32,702 nucleotides of DNA from Rhizobium sp. Root1220 (GCF_001426265.1 NZ_LMDG01000036.1:1-32702); one strand, 5' to 3'. Shown: positions 16,962-25,510, counted from the stretch's first letter. Numbers and translations: made by a program. Notes: generated by a model not told the origin, from the sequence alone.

Positions 16962-17911
16962 CGCGTTTTCTCCCGAAGTTCTGAGTAGAGATAGGGAACG
17001 ATGATCGCCGTGATCGTCATCAGCATGATGACCGCGCTGGCGGAGCCAACTGCCATTTCGTTCCTCTTGAAGGTGTATTCATACATGAAGTTGGACGGCA
17101 GCCAGGCGGAACCGCCGGGCCCTCCACTCGTCAGCGCAACGACAAGGTCGTAGGACTTGATCGCCATGTGGGCGAGCACGATGAAGGCGGACAGGAAGAC
17201 GGGCCGAAGCAAGGGGATGATGATGCGCCGGTAGAGCTGGATCGTGGTTGCGCCGTCGATCTGCGCCGCCTTCATGATCTCGCTGTCGATGCCACGAAGG
17301 CCGGCAAGGAACATCGCCATGACGAAGCCAGAGGCCTGCCACACCCCGGCGATTACCACGGTGTAGATCACGAAATCCTTGTTCTTGATCCAGTCGAAAT
17401 GGAAGCTCGTCCACCCGAAATTGTGTAGCGTCTGCTCGAGGCCGAGACCAGGGTCGAGGAACCACTTCCAGGCAACACCGGTCACGATGAAGGAAAGCGC
17501 CATCGGATAGAGGAAAATCGGCCGCAGCAAGCCCTCGCCGCGAATTTTCTGGTCAAGCATGATCGCGAGGAAGAGCCCGAGGCCTAGGCAGATCCCGATG
17601 TAGAGAAATCCGAAGATGCCCATGTTGGTGATGGAGGTGTACCAGCTGGATGGCGGATCGCTTTCGAATGTCCAGCGCCAGAGCCGTTGATACGCCCGCG
17701 GCCCTGTCAGCACATATGACGGGAAGGTCTTGGAGTTCGTAAAGGACAGATAGACCGTCCAGAGGATGAATCCGTAAACGAAAATCAGCGTGACGGCGAA
17801 GCTTGGTGCAAGCACGATCTTCGGCAGTGCGTCCTGCAAACGCGCGCGGATTGAAACGGGCATTCCACGGTGCGGCGTGAGAACGGGTTTGGTGGTAGCG
17901 ATGGTGCTCAT
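16958..17911 (-). CDS. Sugar ABC transporter permease (MalF type)
   Basis: This 317-residue permease has six or more membrane helices and the EAA loop MKAAQIDGATTIQLYRRIIIP. It pairs with the MalG-type permease and the ATPase to make a CUT1 importer. The ATG at 17911 has GGAGGGG about 9 nt upstream. A second ATG at 17920 is almost on top of that site, so 17911 is preferred. The gene follows the binding-protein gene after a strong hairpin. Confidence 0.93.
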   Translation of the reverse strand: MSTIATTKPVLTPHRGMPVSIRARLQDALPKIVLAPSFAVTLIFVYGFILWTVYLSFTNSKTFPSYVLTGPRAYQRLWRWTFESDPPSSWYTSITNMGIFGFLYIGICLGLGLFLAIMLDQKIRGEGLLRPIFLYPMALSFIVTGVAWKWFLDPGLGLEQTLHNFGWTSFHFDWIKNKDFVIYTVVIAGVWQASGFVMAMFLAGLRGIDSEIMKAAQIDGATTIQLYRRIIIPLLRPVFLSAFIVLAHMAIKSYDLVVALTSGGPGGSAWLPSNFMYEYTFKRNEMAVGSASAVIMLMTITAIIVPYLYSELREKTR

Positions 17912-17951
17912 GAAGTTCATCCCCTCCCAAGGGTGTCGTCCGTAGTCGAAA

Positions 17952-17979
17952 TCTTCCCCGCCGCAACGGGCGGGGAAGA
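17952..17979 (-). terminator. Strong hairpin between binding-protein and permease genes
   Basis: TCTTCCCCGCC (17952-17962) and GGCGGGGAAGA (17969-17979) form a perfect 11-bp stem with a 6-nt loop. In the minus direction it is followed only by a short TTT run. Placed just after the binding-protein stop, it probably partially terminates transcription or protects the upstream mRNA from 3' decay. That would leave binding protein in excess over the membrane parts, a common arrangement in ABC operons. Confidence 0.7.
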
Positions 17980-17995
17980 CCTTTGTCAGCCGCGC

Positions 17996-19258
17996 TTACT
18001 TGGCGTCGTCAATTGCCTTGACGAGCTCTTCGACAGCCTGATCGGAGGTCTTGATCTGGCCATGCACGAACTTGGACACAACGTCCTTATAGGCATTGGC
18101 AACAGCCGGAGGAGCGCCGTAACCCTGCGCCAGCGAGCCGAACAACGTGCCGCCTTCGTTGGCTGCCTTCAGGTCAGCAATGCCCTTCTTGCCGCAAGCA
18201 TCGAAGTCCGTGTCAGGAACGTCGGTACGAGCCGGAACCGAACCCTTGACGACGTTGAACGCAGACTGGAAGCTCTTGGAGAGCGTTGCCGTGGCAAGCG
18301 CGACCTGGGCCGCCTTGCGATCGTCCGGAACGTTGAACATGCCGAACATGTCGGAGTTATAGATCACGCTGCCGTCCGTGCCCGGGAAGCGGTAGCAAAG
18401 GAAATCCGTGTTCGGCGTCTTCTTCGCCGCTACGAATTCGCCCTTGGCCCAATCGCCCATGACCTGCACGAGTGCGTCACCCTTGATGACCATGGCGGTC
18501 GCAAGGTTCCAGTCACGTCCCGAGAAATTCGGGTCGACGTAGGTGACGATCTTCTGAAGGTTGTCGAACGACTTCTTCATCGTGTCCGACTTCAGCGACT
18601 CTTCGTCGAGATCGTTGAACGCCTTCTTGTAGAACTCGGGGCCACCCGTCGAAAGAACGATCGAGTCGAACATCGTGGCTTCCTGCCAGTTCTGGCCGCC
18701 GAGCGCGAGCGGGGTGACGCCCGCCGCCTTGGCCTTGTCGAGAAGCGCGATCAGGTCGTCAAAAGTCTTCGGCTCGGTGCCGCCGATCTTGTCCATGACT
18801 GCCTTGTTGATCCAAAGCCAATTGACCGAGTGAACGTTGACCGGTGCAGCAACCCACTTGCCGTCGTAGACTGAGAACTTCTGCAGAGCCGCCGGAACGG
18901 ACTTGTCCCAGCCTTCCTTCACGGCTGTCTCGGTAAGGTCGCCCATGACGCCGGCCTGTGCATAGTCCAGCACCGTATAGCCGAGCATCTGGGAAGCCGT
19001 CGGATAGGTTCCGGCTGCAACCATGGCCTTGAGCGCGGTCATTGCCGCGTCACCGCCACCGCCGGCAACCGGTACGTCCTTCCAAGCGAATCCTTCCTTG
19101 GAAAGGTCGCCCTTCAGAACGTTAAGCGCCGCCGCTTCGCCGCCGGATGTCCACCAATGGAGCATCTGCACTTCTTTTACATCGTCAGCGCGCGCCAATC
19201 CGCCCGCCGCGGCCATTGCGACGACGACCATTGCAGTCGTCCTAAGAAACTTGCGCAT
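17996..19258 (-). CDS. Sugar ABC transporter periplasmic binding protein (CUT1)
   Basis: The ATG at 19258 has GGGAGG at ideal spacing and opens a Sec signal peptide (MRKFLRTTAMVVVAMAAAGG, cleavage probably after ARA). This gives 420 residues; an in-frame start at 19309 would only prefix the signal. The mature protein is a bacterial extracellular solute-binding protein family 1 member, with WWTSGGEAAAL near the N-terminus and GDWAKGEF and WLWINKAVMD blocks. It captures the substrate for the MalF/MalG/MalK-type importer that follows. The ligand is unknown but should be sugar-, polyol- or glycoside-like. Confidence 0.94.
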   Translation of the reverse strand: MRKFLRTTAMVVVAMAAAGGLARADDVKEVQMLHWWTSGGEAAALNVLKGDLSKEGFAWKDVPVAGGGGDAAMTALKAMVAAGTYPTASQMLGYTVLDYAQAGVMGDLTETAVKEGWDKSVPAALQKFSVYDGKWVAAPVNVHSVNWLWINKAVMDKIGGTEPKTFDDLIALLDKAKAAGVTPLALGGQNWQEATMFDSIVLSTGGPEFYKKAFNDLDEESLKSDTMKKSFDNLQKIVTYVDPNFSGRDWNLATAMVIKGDALVQVMGDWAKGEFVAAKKTPNTDFLCYRFPGTDGSVIYNSDMFGMFNVPDDRKAAQVALATATLSKSFQSAFNVVKGSVPARTDVPDTDFDACGKKGIADLKAANEGGTLFGSLAQGYGAPPAVANAYKDVVSKFVHGQIKTSDQAVEELVKAIDDAK

Positions 19259-19285
19259 GTTATTCCTCCCAGTTGCAAGTTCGCA

Positions 19286-19311
19286 GAACGGGACCCATTC
19301 CCGTTCCAATT
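19286..19311 (-). promoter_or_regulatory. Hairpin and operator-like half-site upstream of the transporter genes
   Basis: GAACGGGA (19286-19293) and TCCCGTTC (19299-19306) form an 8-bp dyad. On the minus strand, 19311-19301 reads AATTGGAACGG, identical to the left arm of the operator-like site at 25493-25503. This suggests the LacI-type regulator, or a promoter under its control, also acts before the binding-protein gene. Only one half-site is conserved. Confidence 0.4.
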
Positions 19312-19358
19312 ACCCGCCCTCCTCGAGCGTGGTCCCTCAAGCCAGTTGCGCTGGCCTT

Positions 19359-20873
19359 TTAGCCTCGTGGCATCCACCAACCCGTGCGGCTACCGATATG
19401 CATGTTCAACGTCTTCGTCTCGGTGTAGTCCTCGACCGCGTGGCGGCCGAGTTCGCGTCCAAGACCGGACTGCTTGTAGCCGCCGAATGGAAGCTCAGAA
19501 GCGCCGTCCATGAAAGTGTTCATCCACACGGTTCCGGCGCGAACCCTGCGACCTATAGTCAGGCAGGTGTCGAAATCTCTGCTCCAGACCCCTGCGGACA
19601 ACCCGTAGTCGATGGAGTTTGCGATCTCGATTGCCTCGGCTGTGGTATCGAACGTCAAGACGGACAAGACGGGTCCAAACACCTCTTCGCGCGCCACCGC
19701 CATCGCCGGCGTTACATGGGAAAGGATCGTCGGAGCCATGAATTGCCCCATTCCGAGGTCGAGCGTTTCACCGCCATGGGCGACTTCAGCGCCTGCGCGC
19801 TTCGCCCCGGCCACGTAACCCGCAATCTTGTCGAGGTGCTGGGGTGTAATGATCGCGCCAACCTGTGTCGTCGAATCGAGCGGATCGCCGACTTTGACGC
19901 TCTTCGCCAATTCGGCAATTCGCGCAACCACATCGCTGGCAATACTCTTATGAAGGATTAGGCGTGAACCTGCGTTGCAGCACTCACCGGCGTTGAAGTA
20001 GGCACCGAACACGGCGGCATCGATGAAGGCATCGAGGTCGGCATCCGGAAACACGATCTGCGGATTCTTGCCACCGAGTTCCAGCGAGACCTTCTTCAGG
20101 GTCTGTGCGGCATTGGTCATTGTCAACTTGCCGACACCCGTAGAGCCGGTAAACGAGATCATGTCGACTTCGGGATGCGACGTCAGCAGCGCGCCGACCT
20201 CCGGTCCGGTACCTGTCACGATATTGACAACGCCGGCAGGAACCCCGGCCTCCAGCAAGATCTCACCAAGAACGATCGTCGAGCCGGATGTCATTTCCGA
20301 AGGCTTGACAACTGCCGTGCAGCCGGCAGCCAACGCGAACGGAAGTTTCTGACCGACGATCAGGAAAGGAAAGTTCCATGGTGTGATGATAGAGACGACG
20401 CCAATTGCCTCACGCAACACAACGCCAAGCGTAACATCGCCGAGCGTGTTGTAGCTCTCTCCGTGGAGATCGCGCGCAAGCGCCGCGGCATAACGCCAGA
20501 TATCAACCGAACCGGCGATCTCACCGCGAACCTGCGCAATCGGCTTTCCGGCCTCGATCGCATCAAGATAGGCCAGTTCCTCTGACCTCTCGGCGATGAG
20601 ATCCGCAGCCTTCAGCAAGACGGCCGAGCGTTCCGCCGCGGTCATACGCGGCCAGGGACCGGTATCGAACGCCCTGCGCGCGGCGGCGATAGCACGTTCC
20701 GCGTCTACCTTGGATCCGGATTGATAGCGGCTAACGACCACGCCATGGCTAGGCGCAACGCGCTCGATCAGCGCGCTGCTTTCCGCCGAGCCGACCCATT
20801 GCCCGTCGATCAGCATCTTGAAGTCGCGCGGCTTCTGATCGCTAAGCGCTTTGGGGTTTACCAGTACGGTCAT
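19359..20873 (-). CDS. NAD(P)-dependent aldehyde dehydrogenase
   Basis: This is a 504-residue enzyme of the classical ALDH superfamily. It has TPWNFPF (N167), the coenzyme/general-base region SLELGGKNP (E265) and the active-site loop NAGECCNAGSR with catalytic C299. The usual Gln before the cysteines is Glu here. It oxidises an aldehyde to a carboxylate, a suitable partner for the alcohol oxidases in the same operon. The start at 20873 is preferred because its ATG overlaps the stop of the hydratase gene (TAATG), with AGGGAG 8 nt upstream. The long in-frame extension to 21227 is only antisense-like sequence within the hydratase gene. Confidence 0.94.
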   Translation of the reverse strand: MTVLVNPKALSDQKPRDFKMLIDGQWVGSAESSALIERVAPSHGVVVSRYQSGSKVDAERAIAAARRAFDTGPWPRMTAAERSAVLLKAADLIAERSEELAYLDAIEAGKPIAQVRGEIAGSVDIWRYAAALARDLHGESYNTLGDVTLGVVLREAIGVVSIITPWNFPFLIVGQKLPFALAAGCTAVVKPSEMTSGSTIVLGEILLEAGVPAGVVNIVTGTGPEVGALLTSHPEVDMISFTGSTGVGKLTMTNAAQTLKKVSLELGGKNPQIVFPDADLDAFIDAAVFGAYFNAGECCNAGSRLILHKSIASDVVARIAELAKSVKVGDPLDSTTQVGAIITPQHLDKIAGYVAGAKRAGAEVAHGGETLDLGMGQFMAPTILSHVTPAMAVAREEVFGPVLSVLTFDTTAEAIEIANSIDYGLSAGVWSRDFDTCLTIGRRVRAGTVWMNTFMDGASELPFGGYKQSGLGRELGRHAVEDYTETKTLNMHIGSRTGWWMPRG

Positions 20874-21652
20874 TACCATTCTCCCTTGAATTTGGCGGGG
20901 CGCTTCTCGCTGAACGCAACAACGCCCTCCTTCAGGTCCGCAGTCTTGGCGACAAGGATCGACCCCAGCGCCTCGACCGCCGTGCCATTGTCTTCGCCGT
21001 TCGCGGACGCGATCATCAGCTTCGAGATTTCGAGCGCGGCCGGTCCACGGCCGGCAATGCGGTCGGCGTATGCCCGGGCAGCCTCCATAGCGTCGCCGGT
21101 TGCAACCACCGCATCGACGATCCCGAGAGCGCGAGCTTCCTCGGCGGTGAACATTTCTCCGCCTAGGACCATGCGCCGCACAACCTGGGCACCAAACCGC
21201 TTCACGAGTCTTTGGGTGCCCGACCACCCCGGAATCATCCCGAGGCCGGTTTCCGGCAGGCCGATCTTGATCTGCTCCTCGGCGATACGGATATCGGCCG
21301 TCCCGGCGAGCTCGAGGCCGCCGCCCAGGGCATGGCCGTTAAGCGCGGCAACAAGAGGAATCCGCAGCGTGGCAAGCCGTTCAAAAACACGATGGCCGAA
21401 GCGAACCCAGGCATGTCCGAACTCGTTTGCCTGCATTCCGCCCCACGCCTTGATATCTCCGCCTGCGGAGAATGCCTTCCCTTCGCCTGTCAGAATTGCC
21501 GCACGCACGGCCGGGTTTGCTTCGACTTCGTCGCATGCTGACGAAAGCGCCTTGAGCATGTCGATGTCCAGCGCATTTAGCCGCGCTGGCCGCGAGACCG
21601 TTATGACGGCGACGGCTTTGTCAACGTCCACGCGTACCGTGCCCTCACCCAT
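20873..21652 (-). CDS. Enoyl-CoA hydratase/isomerase (crotonase family)
   Basis: This 259-residue crotonase has the oxyanion-hole regions AFSAGGDI (about 60-67) and GHALGGGLELAG, and the two hydratase glutamates E114 and E134 (GLPETGLGMIPGW). Keeping both Glu fits true hydration of an enoyl-CoA rather than a side reaction of the family. It overlaps the CoA-transferase gene by 8 nt and the aldehyde dehydrogenase start by 1 nt, so translation is coupled. It points to a CoA-thioester stage of the pathway. The acyl chain is unknown, and ring-opening hydrolase activity is possible. Confidence 0.93.
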   Translation of the reverse strand: MGEGTVRVDVDKAVAVITVSRPARLNALDIDMLKALSSACDEVEANPAVRAAILTGEGKAFSAGGDIKAWGGMQANEFGHAWVRFGHRVFERLATLRIPLVAALNGHALGGGLELAGTADIRIAEEQIKIGLPETGLGMIPGWSGTQRLVKRFGAQVVRRMVLGGEMFTAEEARALGIVDAVVATGDAMEAARAYADRIAGRGPAALEISKLMIASANGEDNGTAVEALGSILVAKTADLKEGVVAFSEKRPAKFKGEW

Positions 21653-23258
21653 TGAACGTCCCCCCCAGAACGCGAGGCTTCTTCTGCGGAAGCGACAGAC
21701 CGATGAGGTCGTCAGCGAAGAGTCTCGCCTCCATCATTCTCAGATCACGGGCGACAATCAACGGGAATTCCGACTGATCGAGAATTTCCCTCTGCAAATC
21801 GACACCGGGGGCGATTTCTGTCAGCACAATACCGTCAGGCGTCAGTTTCAACACGCAGCGCTCCGTGACGTACGTGATGTCCTGCCCCTGCTCGACCGCG
21901 CGCGGCCCCGAAAACGTCACATGCTCTACCTCGTTGACCAGCTTCTTGAGCTTGCCTTCCTTTTCGATGACGAGCTTTCCGTCGGCGATGGCCAGCTTCG
22001 CCCCCGCGTTGAACATACCAGAGAAGACGATCTTCTTGGCGCGGGCGGTGATGTCGACGAAGCCGCCTGCTCCCGCCGTGACATGAGGGCGGAAAGAGAG
22101 TTTGGAGACGTTGACAGAGCCGTCCTTCCCGATCTCCAGGAAGGAGAGCAGCGAGGCGTCGAATCCGGCTCCCTGGAAATAGGTGAACTGGTAGGGAGAC
22201 GGCATGTAGGCGTCGGCGTTGGATGCGCAGCCAAAAGCGAAGTCGAGAAGTGGCACACCACCGACGGCGCCCTGCTCGATGACCCAGGTGACGGACCCAT
22301 GCAGCCCCTCTTCCAGAAGGATACGGGGAACATTCGCCGATATGCCAAAACCGAGGTTCACACAGCTTCCTGCTTCGAGCTCCTGCGCGACGCGGCGGGC
22401 GATGACTTTCTGGATGTTGAACTCAGGTACGCGGAACGTGTCGAGTGGACGGAAGATCTCACCGGAAATCGCGGAATCATAAAGCGTCAGCGTTGTCTGC
22501 TTTTGCTCGGGGTCGACAATAACGTAGTCGACCAGCATGCCGGGAACACGCACGTCGTGGGGCTTGAGCGAGCCTTCTATGGTGATACGCTTCACCTGGG
22601 CGATGACGATACCGCCGTTGTTGCGGGCTGCCAGTGCCTGATCAAGGCCTCCGAGATAGGCGCCTTCGTGTTCGTATGTCAGGTTGCCACGCTCATCCGC
22701 GGTTGTCGCACGAATGATCGTCACTTGCGGGACGATGGAAGGGAAAAAGAGATAGTCGTCGCCCTCGAACAACACGCGCTTCACCACGGGTTCTTCAGAG
22801 GCGAGTCCGTTCATCGCGCAGCCCTGGCGCTTCGGGTCTACAAACGTCTCGATACCGATCTTGGTTAGGACGCCAGGACGCTTGGCGGCAGCCTCCCGAT
22901 GAATGTCGAACATGATCCCCGACGGAATGTTGTACGCCGGAATTTCGTTGTTCGTGATCATTTGCCAAATAAGCGGCGGCTCCGCGCTGGACGGGCCGGA
23001 CGGATAGGAACCGCCGATGATCTTCTTCAGCAGGCCTTTCTTGGCGATGTAGTCAACGCCCTTGATGCCGCTCATATCGCCGGCTGCAATTGGGTGAAGC
23101 GTCGTGATCCCGCGCGGATGACCGGTGGCTTCGAACCGCTCGCCGATCGCCTTCAGCATCAGATCGGGGCACCCGAGGCCGCTCGACGACGACACGGAGA
23201 CGATGGCTCCGTCCGGTATGAGTGCTGCGGCTTCAGCCGGTGTGATGTGCTTGCTCAT
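21645..23258 (-). CDS. Fused alpha-beta CoA-transferase (acetate/propionate/3-ketoacid type, family I)
   Basis: This protein has both family I CoA-transferase halves on one chain (537 residues from the ATG at 23258; a TTG at 23270 would add four). The first half covers about residues 1-270. The second carries the catalytic Glu in WVIEQGAVGGVPLLDF (E328), which forms the glutamyl-CoA intermediate. The enzyme moves CoA between carboxylates, activating a pathway acid for the hydratase that follows. It could also use 3-oxoadipate from the neighbouring hydroxyquinol route, but sequence does not decide. The Gfo/Idh stop lies 8 nt upstream. Confidence 0.92.
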   Translation of the reverse strand: MSKHITPAEAAALIPDGAIVSVSSSSGLGCPDLMLKAIGERFEATGHPRGITTLHPIAAGDMSGIKGVDYIAKKGLLKKIIGGSYPSGPSSAEPPLIWQMITNNEIPAYNIPSGIMFDIHREAAAKRPGVLTKIGIETFVDPKRQGCAMNGLASEEPVVKRVLFEGDDYLFFPSIVPQVTIIRATTADERGNLTYEHEGAYLGGLDQALAARNNGGIVIAQVKRITIEGSLKPHDVRVPGMLVDYVIVDPEQKQTTLTLYDSAISGEIFRPLDTFRVPEFNIQKVIARRVAQELEAGSCVNLGFGISANVPRILLEEGLHGSVTWVIEQGAVGGVPLLDFAFGCASNADAYMPSPYQFTYFQGAGFDASLLSFLEIGKDGSVNVSKLSFRPHVTAGAGGFVDITARAKKIVFSGMFNAGAKLAIADGKLVIEKEGKLKKLVNEVEHVTFSGPRAVEQGQDITYVTERCVLKLTPDGIVLTEIAPGVDLQREILDQSEFPLIVARDLRMMEARLFADDLIGLSLPQKKPRVLGGTFNG

Positions 23259-23266
23259 CTTACTAC

Positions 23267-24271
23267 TCAAAGTCCTGGTTTGACGGCAACGGCCGTGCCA
23301 CTTCTTGCGGATTCTACAATCGCGAGCCCCGTCGCCAGCGACCAGATTCCATCTTGCGCCGTCGCAGCGGGCTGGCCTTTGCCAGCCACCGCCTGATGGA
23401 AGGCCTCGAGTGCGGTTTCGTAGAGGTTCCTGTCCAACGTCTGCAGCGCGTGCTCGCCGTCGGCGTTCCGGAGGACCACCGTTCCGACGGGGCGCTGCGT
23501 CATCACGTTGCGGGCGATCAGCGAGCCTTCGGTTCCGAGAACCTCGAAGCCCGTCTCGGCGAACTTCGCCGTGAACGCATCATGGAACTGCGCGATCGCG
23601 CCGTTCTCGAAACGCATGACGCCCATAACGCCATCTTCGATGCCCGACTTGCCCATGCCGCCCTCCTGCGAGAAGGCGGTGACTTCGACCGGATCGCTTC
23701 CAAGCACAAAGCGCAGGGTGTCGGTGTCGTGGACGGTGATGTCGAGGATCACACCGCCGCCTGCGTCGGCACGGTCAAGGCGCCATCCCTGGAGGTGAGG
23801 AGGCAGGTAGACTGCATGGAAGACACGGGCCGCAAGTGGCCTACCGATCTTCCCGGCAGCGATCGCGTCGCGCATTGCCTTATGGGTAGGCGCGTTTCTG
23901 AGATGATGATTGGTTGCGAGGACTACCCCAGCGTCCTTGGCAACCTGCGCCATCTTGTGTGCGTCCTCGAGCGACATCGCAAGCGGCTTCTCGCAAAGCA
24001 CGTGCTTACCTGCGCGCGCTGCGGCTATCGCCTGGTCGCGGTGTAGTTCGTTGGTTGTCGAAATGTAGACGGCGTCGATCGTAGCGTCGGTGAGCAATTC
24101 CGAAAGATCGGTCGTCGATCTCGGAATGCCATTCTCCTTCGCGTAGGCAGCGCCGCGCTCGGCACTCGCGCTCATGACGGAGACGATCTCACCGCCTGTC
24201 GCACGAATCGCGCCAATCACCCACTCGCGGGCGATCGTGCTCGCACCGATAAGACCCCATTTTGCAGTCAT
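23267..24271 (-). CDS. Gfo/Idh/MocA-family dehydrogenase
   Basis: This 334-residue NAD(P)-dependent oxidoreductase has an N-terminal Rossmann motif LIGASTIAREW (7-17), the family's catalytic-lysine motif EKP (94-96) and GGGVILDITVHDTD with D177 and H181. Family members oxidise hydroxyls of sugars, inositols and glycosides. The gene starts 4 nt inside the LacI gene end and has GGGAGGAGA before its ATG. Together with the sugar importer, it argues that the first oxidised substrate is a cyclic polyol or glycosyl compound. The exact compound cannot be deduced. Confidence 0.94.
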   Translation of the reverse strand: MTAKWGLIGASTIAREWVIGAIRATGGEIVSVMSASAERGAAYAKENGIPRSTTDLSELLTDATIDAVYISTTNELHRDQAIAAARAGKHVLCEKPLAMSLEDAHKMAQVAKDAGVVLATNHHLRNAPTHKAMRDAIAAGKIGRPLAARVFHAVYLPPHLQGWRLDRADAGGGVILDITVHDTDTLRFVLGSDPVEVTAFSQEGGMGKSGIEDGVMGVMRFENGAIAQFHDAFTAKFAETGFEVLGTEGSLIARNVMTQRPVGTVVLRNADGEHALQTLDRNLYETALEAFHQAVAGKGQPAATAQDGIWSLATGLAIVESARSGTAVAVKPGL

Positions 24272-25317
24272 GCCTGTCTCCTCCCGAGACTGTCGTGGAA
24301 CGGCGCTCCGCAGCTTTCGCGGACCACCAGTCGCACTGACGAAATAATGGATTCAGCTTCCGCCTTCCCGGCGTTGATCTGCTTGAGCAGGAGCTGCGCA
24401 GCACGGCGGCCCATGCCCTGCGGATCGACCGAGATCGTGGTCAGAGCAGGCACTGCCGTCTTCGCCTCGATGACATCGTCGAACCCCACCACCGCGAAAT
24501 CACGGCCCGGCTCAAGCTGTCGTGCCCGCAGGCCATCGCAGACGCCGAAGGCCACGGCATCATTGAAGCACACGGCAGCAGTCGGTTTTTCGGCGATGGA
24601 AAGCGCGCGGCTGACGGCATCGGCGCCGCCTGCCCTCGACGGCGGCGCGTCTACGACGAGATCTTCGTCGAACTCCAGCCCGCAGCTGGCGACGGCGGCG
24701 CGATAGCCTTCCAGACGGTCATCGAAGACACCTGTGTCACGAAAGCCGCCAAGAAAGGCTGTGCGGCGGTGCCCAAGCGAAGCGAGGTGCCGGACCCCGG
24801 CGAAGATTCCTTCACGGTTGTCGGACACGACGGATGAAACCTTCGCGCCAGCCACACTGCGGACAGCGACGACGACCGGAATTCCAGCGGACACGAGGGG
24901 CTTGAGATCCTCAGCGTCGGTGCCGCGCGCGGGCGACATGATAAGGCCGGATATTCCGTGCTCGCGCATGGAGGCGATGACCTCCCGCTGCCGATCGAGA
25001 CTCTCGCTGGTATTGGAAAGGAACTGCACGAAGCCAGCGGACTGGACGACCACGTCAACGCCCACGGCGAGTTCCGCAAAGAAGCCGTTGGTCAGGTCGT
25101 TGACTACGACGCCGATAATCTTGGACTTGGAACCGGCCTGCCGGAGATTGGCGGCGCCACGGTTATACACGTAGCCGAGCTCGCGCATCACCGCGGTGAC
25201 TTTGGCGCGCGTTCCGTCGTTCACCAGCGACGAACCCTGGAGCACCAGCGAGACCGTCGATTTCGACACGCCCGCAGCCTTCGCGATATCGATGACGGTA
25301 ACCCGTCCCTTAGTCAT
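24268..25317 (-). CDS. LacI-family transcriptional regulator
   Basis: This 349-residue regulator opens with a LacI HTH (TVIDIAKAAGVSKSTVSL, about 7-24) and a hinge helix region (ANLRQAGSKS). A periplasmic-binding-protein-like sugar-sensing core follows (IGVVVNDLTNGFFAEL, then VVGFDDVIEA near residue 295). The ATG at 25317 has GGGAGG at ideal spacing; a frame extending to 25638 is upstream non-coding DNA. It is the first gene of the cluster and ends overlapping the Gfo/Idh gene by 4 nt. Dyads at 25355-25372 and 25493-25510 are its likely operators, so it probably represses its own operon until a pathway sugar or intermediate binds. Confidence 0.95.
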   Translation of the reverse strand: MTKGRVTVIDIAKAAGVSKSTVSLVLQGSSLVNDGTRAKVTAVMRELGYVYNRGAANLRQAGSKSKIIGVVVNDLTNGFFAELAVGVDVVVQSAGFVQFLSNTSESLDRQREVIASMREHGISGLIMSPARGTDAEDLKPLVSAGIPVVVAVRSVAGAKVSSVVSDNREGIFAGVRHLASLGHRRTAFLGGFRDTGVFDDRLEGYRAAVASCGLEFDEDLVVDAPPSRAGGADAVSRALSIAEKPTAAVCFNDAVAFGVCDGLRARQLEPGRDFAVVGFDDVIEAKTAVPALTTISVDPQGMGRRAAQLLLKQINAGKAEAESIISSVRLVVRESCGAPFHDSLGRRQA

Positions 25318-25354
25318 GAAATCCTCCCACGGCCAGCGGCCACGTGCAGTGATT

Positions 25355-25372
25355 AGTTGGAACGTTCCAATT
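25355..25372 (-). promoter_or_regulatory. Operator-like palindrome O1 for the LacI regulator
   Basis: TTGGAACGTTCCAA (25357-25370) is a perfect palindrome with a central CpG, typical of LacI-family operators. On the minus strand a CATAAT (25375-25370), a possible -10 element, abuts it. Binding would therefore block transcription of lacI and the genes behind it. It lies 40 nt upstream of the lacI start. Confidence 0.7.
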
Positions 25373-25430
25373 ATGCAAGCAAGATTTATTGATTTGACCT
25401 CACTTATGAAGCAAAACGCAGCGCGAATCG

Positions 25431-25444
25431 TCGATTTAAATCGA
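25431..25444. promoter_or_regulatory. AT-rich palindrome between the two operator-like sites
   Basis: TCGATTTAAATCGA is a perfect 14-bp dyad lying about midway between O1 and O2. It may bind a second regulator or a bending protein; nothing identifies the binder. Confidence 0.4.
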
Positions 25445-25492
25445 TTTTTCTGCCGCAAATAAAGGGTTATCGCGCGAAGAACCGCTAGAAAA

Positions 25493-25510
25493 AATTGGAA
25501 CGGTCTAATT
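25493..25510 (-). promoter_or_regulatory. Operator-like site O2 for the LacI regulator
   Basis: AATTGGAACGGTCTAATT matches O1 (25355-25372) at 15 of 18 positions. Its centre is 138 bp from that of O1, close to a whole number of helical turns, which would suit repression by looping. It lies 28 bp after the stop codon of the binding-protein gene. Confidence 0.6.

Noticed and set aside
20721..22868. 715-residue plus-strand open frame
   Set aside because: It is antisense to the aldehyde dehydrogenase, hydratase and CoA-transferase genes, is Ser/Arg/Pro-rich and has no domain pattern. Long antisense frames are common in GC-rich DNA.
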